From NCBI GenBank assembly GCA_019693395.1, contig JAAMXP010002127.1:1-14245 (forward strand): a stretch of DNA of 14,245 bases, written 5' to 3'. This document shows positions 1 to 8,775 of the stretch, in pieces; the first letter of the stretch is position 1; the number at the start of each line of letters is the position of its first letter. The stretch is from Ettlia oleoabundans (taxonomy: Eukaryota; Chlorophyta; Chlorophyceae; Chlamydomonadales). Position numbers and translations under genes: made by a program. Below the pieces are notes generated by a model, which had not been told where the DNA came from, searched no databases, and saw only the letters and a list, made by a program, of their open reading frames with translations.

Positions 1-31
1 CGCCACTATGCCTCGCCCCATGACTGCTCAC

Positions 32-498
32 CTTTCTAAGCGCGGTGGCCAGCTCGCCGCGTGTGAAGTTGGCCACGGCCTTGGTAGAGAGCGTAGCACC
101 ATTCCGCAGAGCATAGAGCCGCACATTTGCAATGATGTATCCCGAGAAGTTGACGCGATCTCCCGCCTCGCCACTGACGGCAAACAGCTTGTGGGAGTCC
201 ACAGGCACCAGCTTGTCCTCATCCTGCTTCATCGTCACGATGCTTTGCACCGCCGTTGTGTCACTGCAGACCATCACAAAATCCTTGCCGCGGATGCCGC
301 AAAGAAAGTCCTGCAGATAGACGTGGAGGGGAGGGTGGGGGTGGGGGGCCCACCCCGGTGACGCCGGCCTGTCGTGACGCTAGCTGCTGTTGTCATGCAC
401 CTCAGGGCCGGGGGTGTCCATGGCATAAAACAGCACCTCCCATAATCAAGCGGACGGCCAAGATCAGGCCCAGAGGTGATCAGAAGGAGGCGCACCAT
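32..498 (-). CDS. PBD1: 20S proteasome subunit beta type-2 (beta4 position), 5' part, partial
   Basis: Minus-strand gene running off the left edge. The large exon is 310..32 (93 codons) and reads DFLCGIRGKDFVMVCSD, then AVQSI, DSHKL, GEAGDRVNF and NFTRGELATALRK. This follows the N-terminal half of eukaryotic PSMB2/PBD/Pre1 almost position by position. The family has no N-terminal propeptide or catalytic Thr and is a structural subunit of the beta ring of the 20S core, so the protein is non-catalytic. The exon ends at a good GTGAGC donor (31-26) and the rest lies outside the window. Its acceptor is CTGCAG ending at 311 after a C-rich tract. The start is not certain. An ATG at 498-496 followed at once by a GTGCGC donor (intron 495..311) gives MDFLCGIRG, exactly the family's N-terminal length, and I prefer it. 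The alternative is an exon 421..401 (MDTPGPE, donor GTGCAT), which adds six residues. The family call is near certain and exon 1 is tentative. Confidence 0.93.
328..348 (+). repeat. G-quadruplex-type G-run cluster inside PSMB2 intron 1
   Basis: Four G runs (328-331, 333-335, 337-341, 343-348) are separated by single-base loops on the plus strand. This meets the usual intramolecular G-quadruplex pattern with very short loops. The overlapping gene is transcribed leftward, so the G strand is its template and the transcript carries the C-rich complement. That complement probably serves as the polypyrimidine tract of the acceptor at 311. Folding is inferred, not shown. Confidence 0.6.
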
Positions 499-848
499 CT
501 TGGCCTCTTAGCTGCCGCTGCCGCCGATCAGGGGTCCTCAATCGTTTGATGGATATCGTTGCTCTTTGATCGGCAGTATCGGTCCCTGTACAGAGCAGAA
601 CGGCCGCGGTGTGCTACAAGACTGATACGCTCCCCCAGCAATGCTCTTCTGTCGACACAATCGTCGGGCGACTGGAAGTAGGAAAAGCGAGAGCCAGTCC
701 TGCTGCGTCTGCGGTGCGCCTGTGTTCGTCTCGTTCCCGTCATTCTGCGTTCCCTTGGGTGCAAAGTCGCATTGAATATCTTGCGCTGGGCACAACGTCA
801 CCTCTTATCAGCACAATCTGGAAGCGCGTTTCCTGGTGGCCAGCGGAC
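499..848. promoter_or_regulatory. Divergent promoter region between PSMB2 (-) and R3H gene (+)
   Basis: About 350 bp separate the preferred start of the leftward proteasome gene from the ATG of the rightward R3H gene. Both promoters and 5' UTRs must therefore fit here. I see no convincing TATA box or named element. The R3H reading frame is open leftward to an ATG at about 609, but the codons between 609 and 848 look non-conserved, so I treat the segment as non-coding. The call rests on gene geometry only. Confidence 0.45.
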
Positions 849-2865
849 ATGGCAGAGACGGTGGCTGAGGCTCAACGGAGCAGGGGTCCGTTTATTATGC
901 CCGACGGACGCCCTTTGACCGTTTTCCTGGAGGCCCAGCAGCTACGCCCAGCCAACGGCGGCAGCCAACGAAATGGCAGGCACCGCCGGCGCCCAGGGAC
1001 CGTCCAGGAACCGAAGGACGGCTGGACCAAGGCCCTGCCAAGGGCAGCCATAGCACATGCGTTATCAGGCAAAGGAGAAGGCACTATGAGCGAAGCGGAA
1101 CAGGCGGAGTTGTACGCCCTGTCGCGTGTTGGGCAGCGCAAGCAGGTGAACACTGGTGCTTACAAAAAGCACTGGCTGCTGCTTCTTTCCTGGAGCAACC
1201 CTGCCTGGAACTGGTCAAGTTGCCCGGTTGATGAGTATCCTTACCTTGCTTGCCAGCCCCCACGCCTCACTATACGATGGACGGTCAATACGGGCTCGTC
1301 GCTTGCATTGCGGTTACCTTTCACCCGTTTACCTGCTGGCCGCCTACCCTCCGCAGCGCCGCTGGCTGAACGACAAGCTCCTGCGTGATATGGCCGGCAC
1401 ACTGAGCGCCTCAGACATGGCCTCGCTGTTCAAGCCAGTGCCCTTCGGCGAGCAGCGCACAACCCTGTGGGAGCAGGCGGCGCAGCCCGCTCATGCTGTG
1501 CTGTGGGATTTGTTCCGCTCGCTGGATATGGACAAGCAGTCGCGGGTGCTGCAGGTATGGGCTGTGATTGTCAGGCTGCTGCAGCTGTGCCTGCGAGTTC
1601 AACCTCGCTGCTGCGTTCCTTCTTTCATGAGTCACAGCGCTGGAGCCTCCTCTTTGGAGAGGAAGTGAAGCCGCTCACCTAGCCCCTGCTTGCCTCGCCC
1701 TTGCAATCACTGCCCCCGCTCGACTTCTACCGGCAGAAGTGGGAGGCGCATGTGCGGGAGCTTCAGGCGGGCCCTGCCGCCATCAACAGCCCTGCTGTGG
1801 ATGCGCTGGCTGCCTGGGCAGGCGTGAGCTGGAAAGCACGGCAGGCGATGAAGAGGGCGCCCCGCACATGCGAAGCCATTGAGGCCCAGGTCCTGGCTTT
1901 TGCGCAGCAGCAGGTGTGAGTCGGTGGCATGCACCCAACAATGGGTACGCTTCATTGCCTGCACTGCGGCAGCCTTGTAGCCAGCCAGCTTTAGCACTCT
2001 TCAGGAGTCCCTCCATGCCTGCCTGCCTCATGCATGCCGTCCCGATAAGTCTGGTCAGCTGCCATAGCAGGCTGGAGGCGTGCGAGCAGCATGAGGCGGC
2101 TATGAGGCTTTTGATTGGAGTCATGCTGCTCTTCAAGCCCTCGTCCGCCTGTTTGCTTCAATCCTGCCCTTACACTCCCAACCCGCCCTTTGCTGATTGG
2201 ACCAGGAGGGGTGCGAGGGCTGGGAGGTGGAGCTGGTGCTGGATGATCTTGAGGATGGCTTCCACCGCCTCATTGCACACGGCCTGGCCGGTAAGTACTC
2301 GTGGTGCCCAACGGAGCTATAGTTGGCTTTGATGTCCACCCAGCTGAGGGGCCAGCAGCCTGCCTGCCTGCCTGTCTGCAGAAGGCATCGAATCAGCTCT
2401 CAACCTCCATGCTGCTGCTGATAACTGCTGATTACTGCAGAGTATCACTCACTGACCAGCCACAGCCGGTTGGTGGACGGTGGTGGCAAGCATGTGGTGT
2501 TGCGGCGCCGCCAGGTGGCAGCTGCAGCCGCTCCATTGCCGGCAACCCAGGAAGCACTGCAGGGTAGAGGGCCTGTTGAGTTAAGGAAAACGGATACGAC
2601 AGCAGGACGATACACATCCGCAGAAGATCGCGGCGCGTGCCAGGCGATTGCATGCAGCGATATCGTACATGTGTTGGTGGACGAGGCAGAACAGCCGCTA
2701 AGCGCAGCAGTGTTACAACAAGCCTACTTGCACGTGGTGGACTCGTGCAGTGAACCTGGTGACACGCATCATATGGAGCATCACTCGCTGCAGCAGGCAG
2801 CAGCACCACACCAGCACCAGCAGCAGCAATTTGGCCACCAACAGCAGGCGGTGACAGCACCATAG
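849..2865 (+). CDS. R3H-associated N-terminal domain plus R3H domain protein (five exons, ~393 aa)
   Basis: Exons: 849-1145, 1357-1554, 1737-1913, 2206-2290, 2441-2865, with phases 0, 0, 0, 1. Donors are GTGAAC, GTATGG, GTGTGA and GTAAGT; acceptors end CCGCAG, CGGCAG, ACCAG and CTGCAG. Joining exons 1 and 2 gives RKQRRWLNDKLL, followed by SLFKPVPFGE and the LWDLFRSLDMDKQSRVLQ segment. Exon 3 then begins KWEAHV. This is the layout of the R3H-associated N-terminal domain (Pfam R3H-assoc, seen with R3H in R3HDM4-like and plant proteins). Exons 4-5 give FHRLIAHGLAEYHSLTSHSR, VDGGGKHVVL and RRRQ, the R3H fold with its Arg/His signature, which binds single-stranded nucleic acid in characterised families. 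Residues after about 260 are low-complexity and end in a Gln/His-rich tail. The ATG at 849 was chosen because the in-frame extension to 609 is not protein-like. The last exon is taken straight to TAG 2863-2865, and a further small intron in the tail cannot be excluded. The protein is probably a nuclear or cytoplasmic RNA-binding factor of unknown target. Confidence 0.85.
2791..2851 (+). repeat. CAG/CAC-rich triplet tract coding a Gln/His tail
   Basis: An imperfect CAG/CAC triplet-rich stretch in the last R3H exon encodes the protein's Q/H-rich C-terminus (QQAAAPHQHQQQQ and similar). It also opens long Leu/Cys-rich frames on the opposite strand, which are artefacts of the repeat. Such tracts vary in length between strains. 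Confidence 0.7.
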
Positions 2866-3569
2866 CTTGTGGTGGAGGCTTCTGAGTTCATTAGGAGCAA
2901 GAATTTCTCGACGTTGCAGTCGTGCTGCACCCTCTGTTGCAGCAGGCTGTGTGAACGGCATGGGCTCCTAATGTCCTGGCGTGATGCCATCAAAGGCTTT
3001 GCCCCGCATTTTCCCTGTGCATGAGTTTTGGAACAAGCCGATTGTGGTTGCAAACAATCTTTTTCTTCCATCCTTCGAGCAAAGGTGGCACCCAGCAGAG
3101 GCAGCCATGGAAGAGGAACAAACGTTGGTAAGGCTGTGTGTGTGTGTGTGGTGGTGGTGGTGAGGGGGGGGGGGGCGGGCGGGCGGGCGGGCGGGGGGGC
3201 TGACCTGGCGATGTGCTGTGCCATGCCAGCTTGTCAGGGTTGCGTCCGCTAAGGTTTCTCCTCCTTGCCGTAGTCGGCTTCGCTGCCTCTGTTACTGTAT
3301 CAAAGGTAACCCAGAGAGCCTCGACGTCGCCCGCATTTTTTGCGTTGCAGGGTTTTCGTCACCAGTTTTCACTTCCGTTCCCGCGTATACCGCACGTGAT
3401 GTGTTTCAACAAAGGTCAAGGTTATGTTCCTTGCGTCAGAATGCCCCGCGAGTGACATGCTTTTGTGCATGTCTGTTGCAGGGGCGCTGTGAGCCCGGCA
3501 CAAACCCAGGGGCTTGGTCTCGTCGTGGTTGCCGAACAAAGCTTGGATCGCCGTACCAGCGTGCATGGC
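2866..3569 (+). other. Spacer / probable 5' leader of the LRR receptor gene, with candidate leader exons
   Basis: About 700 bp without a confident gene. It must hold the R3H 3' UTR and the LRR promoter; I found no TGTAA signal here. It contains an ATG in a strong context (GCAGCCATGG, ATG 3107-3109) followed by MEEEQTL and a GTAAGG donor at 3128. Further candidate exons are 3230-3305, 3351-3414 and 3482 onward, each flanked by plausible GT and CAG sites. Their phases (0, 1, 2) join without a stop into the frame of the LRR gene's signal peptide. They could be coding or spliced 5' UTR. The peptide they would encode is Cys/Arg/Ser-rich and matches nothing I know. Confidence 0.35.
3135..3200 (+). 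repeat. (TG)n-(GTG)n-poly(G)-(GCGG)n simple-sequence tract
   Basis: A (TG)n run (3135-3150) passes into (GTG)n (to about 3162), a run of about twelve G (3164-3175), then (GCGG)n and another G run ending near 3199. The transcript strand of the LRR gene is the G-rich one. The tract lies inside the first candidate leader intron (3128-3229). It is prone to slippage and sequencing error and has G-quadruplex potential. Confidence 0.9.
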
Positions 3570-3665
3570 ATGGCCGTCGCTCCACAAACACCACCGCCAC
3601 CGGCACAGCGCTTTCCTGCTAGTTTAGCCATTCTCTCCCTGCTCCTGCTGCTGGGAGAGGCAGCC
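3570..3665 (+). other. Signal peptide of the LRR receptor-like protein
   Basis: The start ATG at 3570 is followed by a Pro-rich n-region, an Arg at residue 14, a Leu/Ile/Ala core of about a dozen residues, and small residues (GEAAE) suited to signal peptidase. With the TM helix near residue 630 this makes a type I membrane protein with the LRRs outside. A second ATG five bases upstream (3565) is out of frame. Confidence 0.7.
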
Positions 3666-6600
3666 GAGGTGCCTTCCGGCGGGTCTAGCCTTACCCCTGA
3701 GCCATCACAGCATATCATCGACATCGTGCCAGAGGTAGGGATTTCTGACCTTGTTCTATGAATGCATCTGGCAGTGGCCGTTGTGGCATGACAGCCCTGC
3801 ACTCGCCTGGTGCAGCTTGTGGTGGAAGGCCATCACTCTCTCAACCCCCCAGGGCACCATCTGACCTCTTTGCTGCAGGGGCATGCGCACACATGGCCCA
3901 TTTCAGCACGCCCAGGCACCAATCCTGGCATCCGTGTGACCTTAACACCGCTGGTGAGAGCACAGCCCACCCTGCCACAGCTGCCTGTTAACACAGGTCC
4001 CCGACTGCCCCCACAATTCGTCACTGTGTAAGGACCTTCTGCAGGGAGATGGTAGCGGTGATGCGGATTTGTATTGCAGCAAGGGCAGCGGAATTGAACC
4101 GGGCCCTGACTATGCCGATTTTCAGTCGGGTGAGCTGCAAGTGGAAGACATGCAAGCTTCTTGCAAGTGTGGGCACCAGGCCCAGCATCGCAGAACACAC
4201 AGCTATAGAGTTGTGAGCTACTGTCTCATCAAAGCTGTTGTGGATTACTGTGTCGGGGGATTATCGTACCGTCTTGTTATGGCTTGCAGAGGCGATAGGA
4301 GTAAATGAAGACGTGGTATACATGCCCCCTGTTGAGAATTATGATGCAGGTGGGACTGCTTGCGCGGTGTGAGGGCATGATACACAACTGGAGAGAGCTG
4401 AACCCTGTTGCGCTCGCTGTTGCAGGATCTCCACCTGTGTACACCTGCGCTGTCTACAACAGAGGCTATGCACCTGCCAGCGTGAGGCTATGGGTGATGC
4501 TGAAGCTGAAGGCTGGACACCGATTCCTCATGCAGATCATCCACAAATGCCTTTTGCTCCCTCACCGCGTGCAGTATAAGCTGCAGACGGATTTCATCAA
4601 CAATCACACAGAGACTATATTGAATGAGGCAGAACGGGCTGTGGCTCAGCAGCTGTTCAACAGGTGTGTGCGTGCGTGCTGCAAGAGCGTGTGTGTGGGG
4701 TGGTGAGTGGTGGGTGGTGATGGTGGTGGTGTGATATGTGGGTGTGGTTGGAGGGTGTGTGGGTGTGTGTGTGTAGGGGGGGGGGTATGGTGGTGGTGGT
4801 GGGAGGGGGGGATGCGTGTACGCGAGTGCGCATGAGCACTTGTGTGTGTGCGTGCGCGCAGAGCCTGCTATGAGCTTCTACTTCAGATTGTTGAAGGGTT
4901 ACATCGGATGCATTGGGCAAATTGATCGAGCGGTTCTACACGATAGCATCAGCATCCAGCACATGTGCAAAATCCTACCTGCGCTGCAGGTGTTGTCCAG
5001 ATGACAGCTGCAGGCAGTGGAAGTTAGCCAGCGAGCGAAAAGCCAAAGAAGAGGTGAGGGCGGCAATCTTGAGGGTGCATTTGCACAGTTGACGACAAAG
5101 ACCTCGGCAAAGTTGGTTGCATCGCGGGCTTGCCAATGTCACTAGGTAGGCATTATGAGTGCCCCCCGACATGCGCACACGTTGTCAAAGTGGTGGCCTG
5201 CAGGGACTTGCTGCTGGCACCACTGAAACCGATTTGTGTCAGTTTGGCACATGCGACGCCGGACACTTGACCCAGCTCAACGCACGGGGTGCGTGCCTAA
5301 CCTCACCTGCAAAAAGTTGCGTAGCGCTGGTGTTTGGTGTTTCCAACAAGTATTACTCAGGTCTAATGTGGCTGCCGTCGATGTTCATGTGTGCTGCCCT
5401 ATTTTGATTGGCTTGTGGCAGGCTGGGACATGAAGTGCCCATTCCCCGGAGATTTATTCGTCAAGTTCCCCAAGCTGCAACATCTCTACCTTTCCTACAA
5501 TGAGTTTTCGGTGAGCGCATGCCACTTCCTGCGTGTCACAGTGCACACACAGGTTGGTAGCACATGAAAACCTGTTAGCTACACACCCTTCGTACAAAAT
5601 GCCTGTTTAATCCACGGTGCAATGCAGGGTGACATCAATGATGCCGCCCACTACCTGGCGGCCCTGGAGGATCTGCAAGAGCTGGGCCTCATGAACAACG
5701 AGGCGCGCCGCTCCGCCTGCTACTCTCAGACCCTTAGCCTGCAGATGATCAGGGTGTTATATTTGTGTAGCAATCATACAACTGAGCCTGGCTGTGTCCA
5801 CTGCTGCAGCTACTTACCGGCCAGCTGGGTGATGATGTATGCAAGTTGGTCCAGGCAAGCCCCTGTCCTGCCTGTCTATGATTGGTAGTTGCCGGGTCAT
5901 CACAGTGGTACCGCGCACATGTAGGCTGCTGCATTTTGGCTGCTGCCTGCTGTGTGCCTGCAGGGCACTGTGGAGATGCTGCAGCTCAGTGGGACGGGGT
6001 TGAAGGGCGAGCTCCCCAGCTGCTTGTTTGACCACAAGTCGGCGCTGTACCAGGTAGGAGGCACGCCTCACCTGTTGCAGGAGCCTTTACCCCAGCCATG
6101 CAGCATTTGCAGCATGTACAAGTAACGTCAAGCTTCACAAGCCGGAAGTGCGGCAGGGGGCATCTGTGCCACAAGCACTTGAGGAGCCATTCTGCCCAGC
6201 CTTCCCCTGACGTGCCGTGCCATGCCATGCAGTTTGGGGCCTCTAACAATCGCCTGACAGGCACCATCCCAGATGCTTTTGCCACAGCCACACGCCTTCA
6301 AGTGCTCGATCTAAGAAACGTGAGTGCTCCCACTCTTGCCAGCATGACTGCACCACATTGCTTCACCCTTTGGAGCCCCAGTGACTGGCATAGCTGGTGA
6401 CACAGCGCAAATTCACCAACTCACGCTGCTTTTTACTGCAGAACAAGCTTAGCGGTCGCATTCCACCCTCGCTTGCCGCGGCGCCCAACCTGAACGTGCT
6501 GGACCTCTCCCACAACTCCCTATCAGGCACTTCCTCCGCCCACTCCCTCCACATTATGTGCCGCGGCCGATACTGCTGTGTGCAGATGACTGCTATGTTG

Positions 6601-8564
6601 TGTGTGAATTACTGCCCTCTATTAGGCTTCCACTTACCTTAATTACTGCGCATCATGTCGTCAGATGCCAGGGTGGTTCCCATGAACTTGTGCTGTCCTC
6701 GCTGCCTTGCTGCAGATGACATACCAGGATTCGACAGCACAAAGCTGTCCGTTCTGAATATTGCCAGCAACAAGTTCACCGGTGAGGTTGCTGCATCAGC
6801 ACAATGATCCTGATGGCTCAATCGGCCCAGTGGAGCCCACTGTGTTAACGGCGCAACTGTGGCCTTGCCCAAGCCGCCGTCACGTGGACTATCAACTTTG
6901 ACCAGCCATCACTCCCATCCACAGGTGTGCATGCCACTTAGCCTGCTCAGCTGGCCGTGCCTGCAGGTGCTGTGCCGGAGGGCTTAGCAGGGCATTCAAC
7001 CCTGTACAGCCTCGACCTGGAGGGCAACTCTCTCACCTCCCTGCCCACCAAGTGGCAGCAGCCACCTGCTGAGGGTGTTGTCGCCCCGCTCAATTACCTT
7101 CGAGTCTCCTTGAACCGGCTGGAAGGCGAATTTCCACAGGGCCTTGCCACCTACCCCAACCTAACGCACTTGCTGCTCAACGAAAACAGGCTCAGGCAAG
7201 TGCTGCCTGTGTGCATGAATGACAACTAGGCAATGCTGGCTCTTCAAGCACGCGTCAACCGCTGTCCCATGATTCCCCTGCCACTGCTGGCTCCTCCTGG
7301 TGCTCCTGCAGTGGCGATCTGCCCGACCCCGTGTCAGGCCAGTTTCCTGAGTTGCGCTACCTGTTGCTCGACAGCAACAGCTTCACGGGAACACTGGGAG
7401 ATGGGTGGCAGATGACAGGCATATGGCAGCTGGTGAGGCGGTTGGGAGCCCTCATTCATGGCCTGTTTTACGTGGCCACTATGTTGGCTGCTGCCCACAC
7501 GGTTGCTTGTTTGGCACACTTGCACCCTAACCCAGCCATAGTGTTACAGCACTTGTCCTTCGTCTGCTTCCATGCAGCCGGCAGCGGCTCCAAGCTATCC
7601 AAACATCTTCTCAGTTTCGGGCAATCAGCTCACCACCGACGGGGTGGTACCTGCCTATATGAGAGAGGTAAACAACCAAGTCAACGTCAGTTTGGCCAAC
7701 CAGTTCAGGTGAGACTGGGCACACAGCCATTGCCATGCCTGGCAGCGCAACCAGGGCAATGTTTGTTGTTGTAACCAATCACATTGTCCATGTGCTTTGT
7801 CCGGTATGTGTGGGAAATCTGCAAGTAATAAGAGTCGACTGAGCAGGGAGGGTAGCACGAAGCCTGATTGCCTCTGCCTAACAATCAATGCACATTATGG
7901 GCATCCCACACATTTTGGTGTACCCTCCTATGTAGCTCACATACGGCGGGCGCTGGCAGCAGCGCCGGCGGGAGCAAGAGCAGTGATGGCCAGAGCAGCG
8001 GGGACAGCAACAGCGGCAGCGCTTTGAGCACTGGCGCTGTCGTGGGCATCTGTGTTGGCAGTGAGTGCCCACTGTTGTGGCTATAACCTCCTTGGCCCTG
8101 ACTTTCGCCCTCTATCAATCCGTCCCCGTGATACCTGACACATAGAGATTCCCTTATTTGTGTGCAGTTGTGTTGGCCGCTGGTGCTGTGGCGGCGGTTG
8201 GCCTTGTGGTCATTCGTCGACAGCGAAGCCGCAGCCCGCGCACGTCAGCTGTGAAGTTTGAAAAGTGCGTCGTCCTGTTGGCTAGCTAGCACACGTCCTT
8301 GAGCATGGCATCAGCATACGTTGCTTGGAGGCACACTTTGCATGAGCTGGCCAAAACGCACAATCAACTTTCTGGTCTCGTTCCTGTATGCGAGCCACCC
8401 CCATGTGAGCAAGTTGGCTGCAATGCAGGTTCCTGGATGAAGGCTCTGATGGCAGCCCTGCACCCCCTCCAACCTTTTATGAAACTGCCCCTGCCCCGGC
8501 TAGCCCTGCTGCGCCCACACGTGGCCAGGCGGTCGAGATGAGTGGCAGCCCCAGCAACGTCTAG
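3570..8564 (+). CDS. LRR receptor-like membrane protein with PPC-like ectodomain, kinase-less (~21 exons, ~707 aa)
   Basis: Exons: 3570-3734, 3816-3953, 4045-4129, 4290-4349, 4426-4481, 4587-4663, 4862-4897, 4990-5053, 5204-5288, 5422-5510, 5628-5753, 5964-6053, 6233-6319, 6442-6526, 6716-6781, 6967-7195, 7312-7432, 7578-7708, 7960-8060, 8168-8264, 8429-8564. Signal peptide: residues 1-32, core SLAILSLLLLLGEAAE. Residues ~60-168 resemble a PPC beta domain (RVTLTPL, GDADLYCS, DYADFQSE, DVVYMPP, YTCAVYN). Next come a Cys-containing cap (DLCQFGTCDAGHLTQL, KCPFPGDL) and about eleven plant-type LRRs to ~residue 575, for example NKLSGRIPPSL and NRLSGDLPDPV. A Ser/Gly-rich stalk follows, then one TM helix (~618-646) with RRQRSRSPR as stop-transfer, and a ~60-aa Pro/Ser-rich tail ending at TAG 8562-8564. 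No kinase follows, so this is a receptor-like protein that would need a partner to signal. Weak points: exons 4862-4897 and 4990-5053 (donor GTTACA is poor), the 4482-4586 intron, and the GC donors. Ligand unknown. The PPC and LRR calls rest on motif recognition. Confidence 0.82.
4482..4586 (+). other. 105-nt stop-free candidate intron in the LRR gene
   Basis: The segment has a strong donor (GTGAGG) and a strong acceptor (TATAAGCTGCAG). It is a multiple of three and is open in the frame of both neighbouring exons. Splicing joins ...YAPAS to TDFINN; retention inserts 35 residues, starting VRLWVM, without changing frame. A second phase-0 donor (GTGATG at 4494) would keep only VRLW. I model it as an intron. 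Confidence 0.5.
4664..4861 (+). repeat. GT/GGT/poly(G)-rich low-complexity intron of the LRR gene
   Basis: The intron between exons ending at 4663 and starting at 4862 is almost wholly (GT)n, (GGT)n, G runs and GTGCG-type steps on the transcribed-sense strand, with a CGCGCAG acceptor. It resembles the tract at 3135-3200 and may be slippage-prone. Long His/Thr-rich frames on the other strand here are composition artefacts. Confidence 0.85.
6527..6715 (+). other. Candidate GC-AG intron in LRR gene
   Basis: The exon reads NVLDLSHNSLS and the next exon (acceptor TTGCTGCAG at 6715) reads DIPGFDSTKLSVLNIAS. To keep LRR spacing the first must end in phase 1 at about 6526, where the donor is CAG|GCACTT, not GT. 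GT donors further down that fit the phase insert more than ten non-LRR residues. The GC donor is a weak match to GCAAGT, so this is less sure than the intron at 7196. Confidence 0.5.
7196..7311 (+). other. GC-AG intron in LRR gene
   Basis: The exon ending at 7195 reads LTHLLLNENRL and then two bases AG. The sequence after it is GCAAGT, the textbook consensus of GC-AG donors (CAG|GCAAGT). The acceptor CTCCTGCAG ends at 7311, and the next base T completes AGT (Ser), giving NENRLSGDLPDPV, a perfect plant LRR motif. No GT donor gives this join. Read through without splicing, the frame reaches a stop at about 7227. Confidence 0.85.
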
Positions 8565-8775
8565 CCTGATCCCACCATGTCTTCAAAGCCGCACAGCCAA
8601 TGCATTATAGGGGATGGGTGGGGCTTGTTGCACGCAATTGAGTAGCTTGCATCTGCTCCCAGCTCCTGGGCTACACCGAATGGGTATGGTTGGTGACAAT
8701 TGTGTGCATCGCTGTCCTTGGTAGTCTGGTAAACATCTTCTCCATATTGCGCTCATGCACATTCCTTTGCACTGC

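Noticed and set aside
609..848. In-frame upstream extension of the R3H protein from an ATG-type start at about 609
   Set aside because: The residues look like translated non-coding DNA and would fill the divergent promoter. ATG 849 sits just before the exon-1 sequence that leads into the conserved R3H-associated domain.
2713..2961. Leu/Cys-rich minus-strand frames suggesting a small membrane protein
   Set aside because: Produced by the CAG/CAC tract of the R3H last exon read in reverse. No start context or splice support.
4657..4920. Minus-strand His/Thr/Pro-rich frame over the GT-rich intron
   Set aside because: Pure composition artefact of the (GT)n/(GGT)n tract. The plus-strand exons flanking it belong to the LRR gene.
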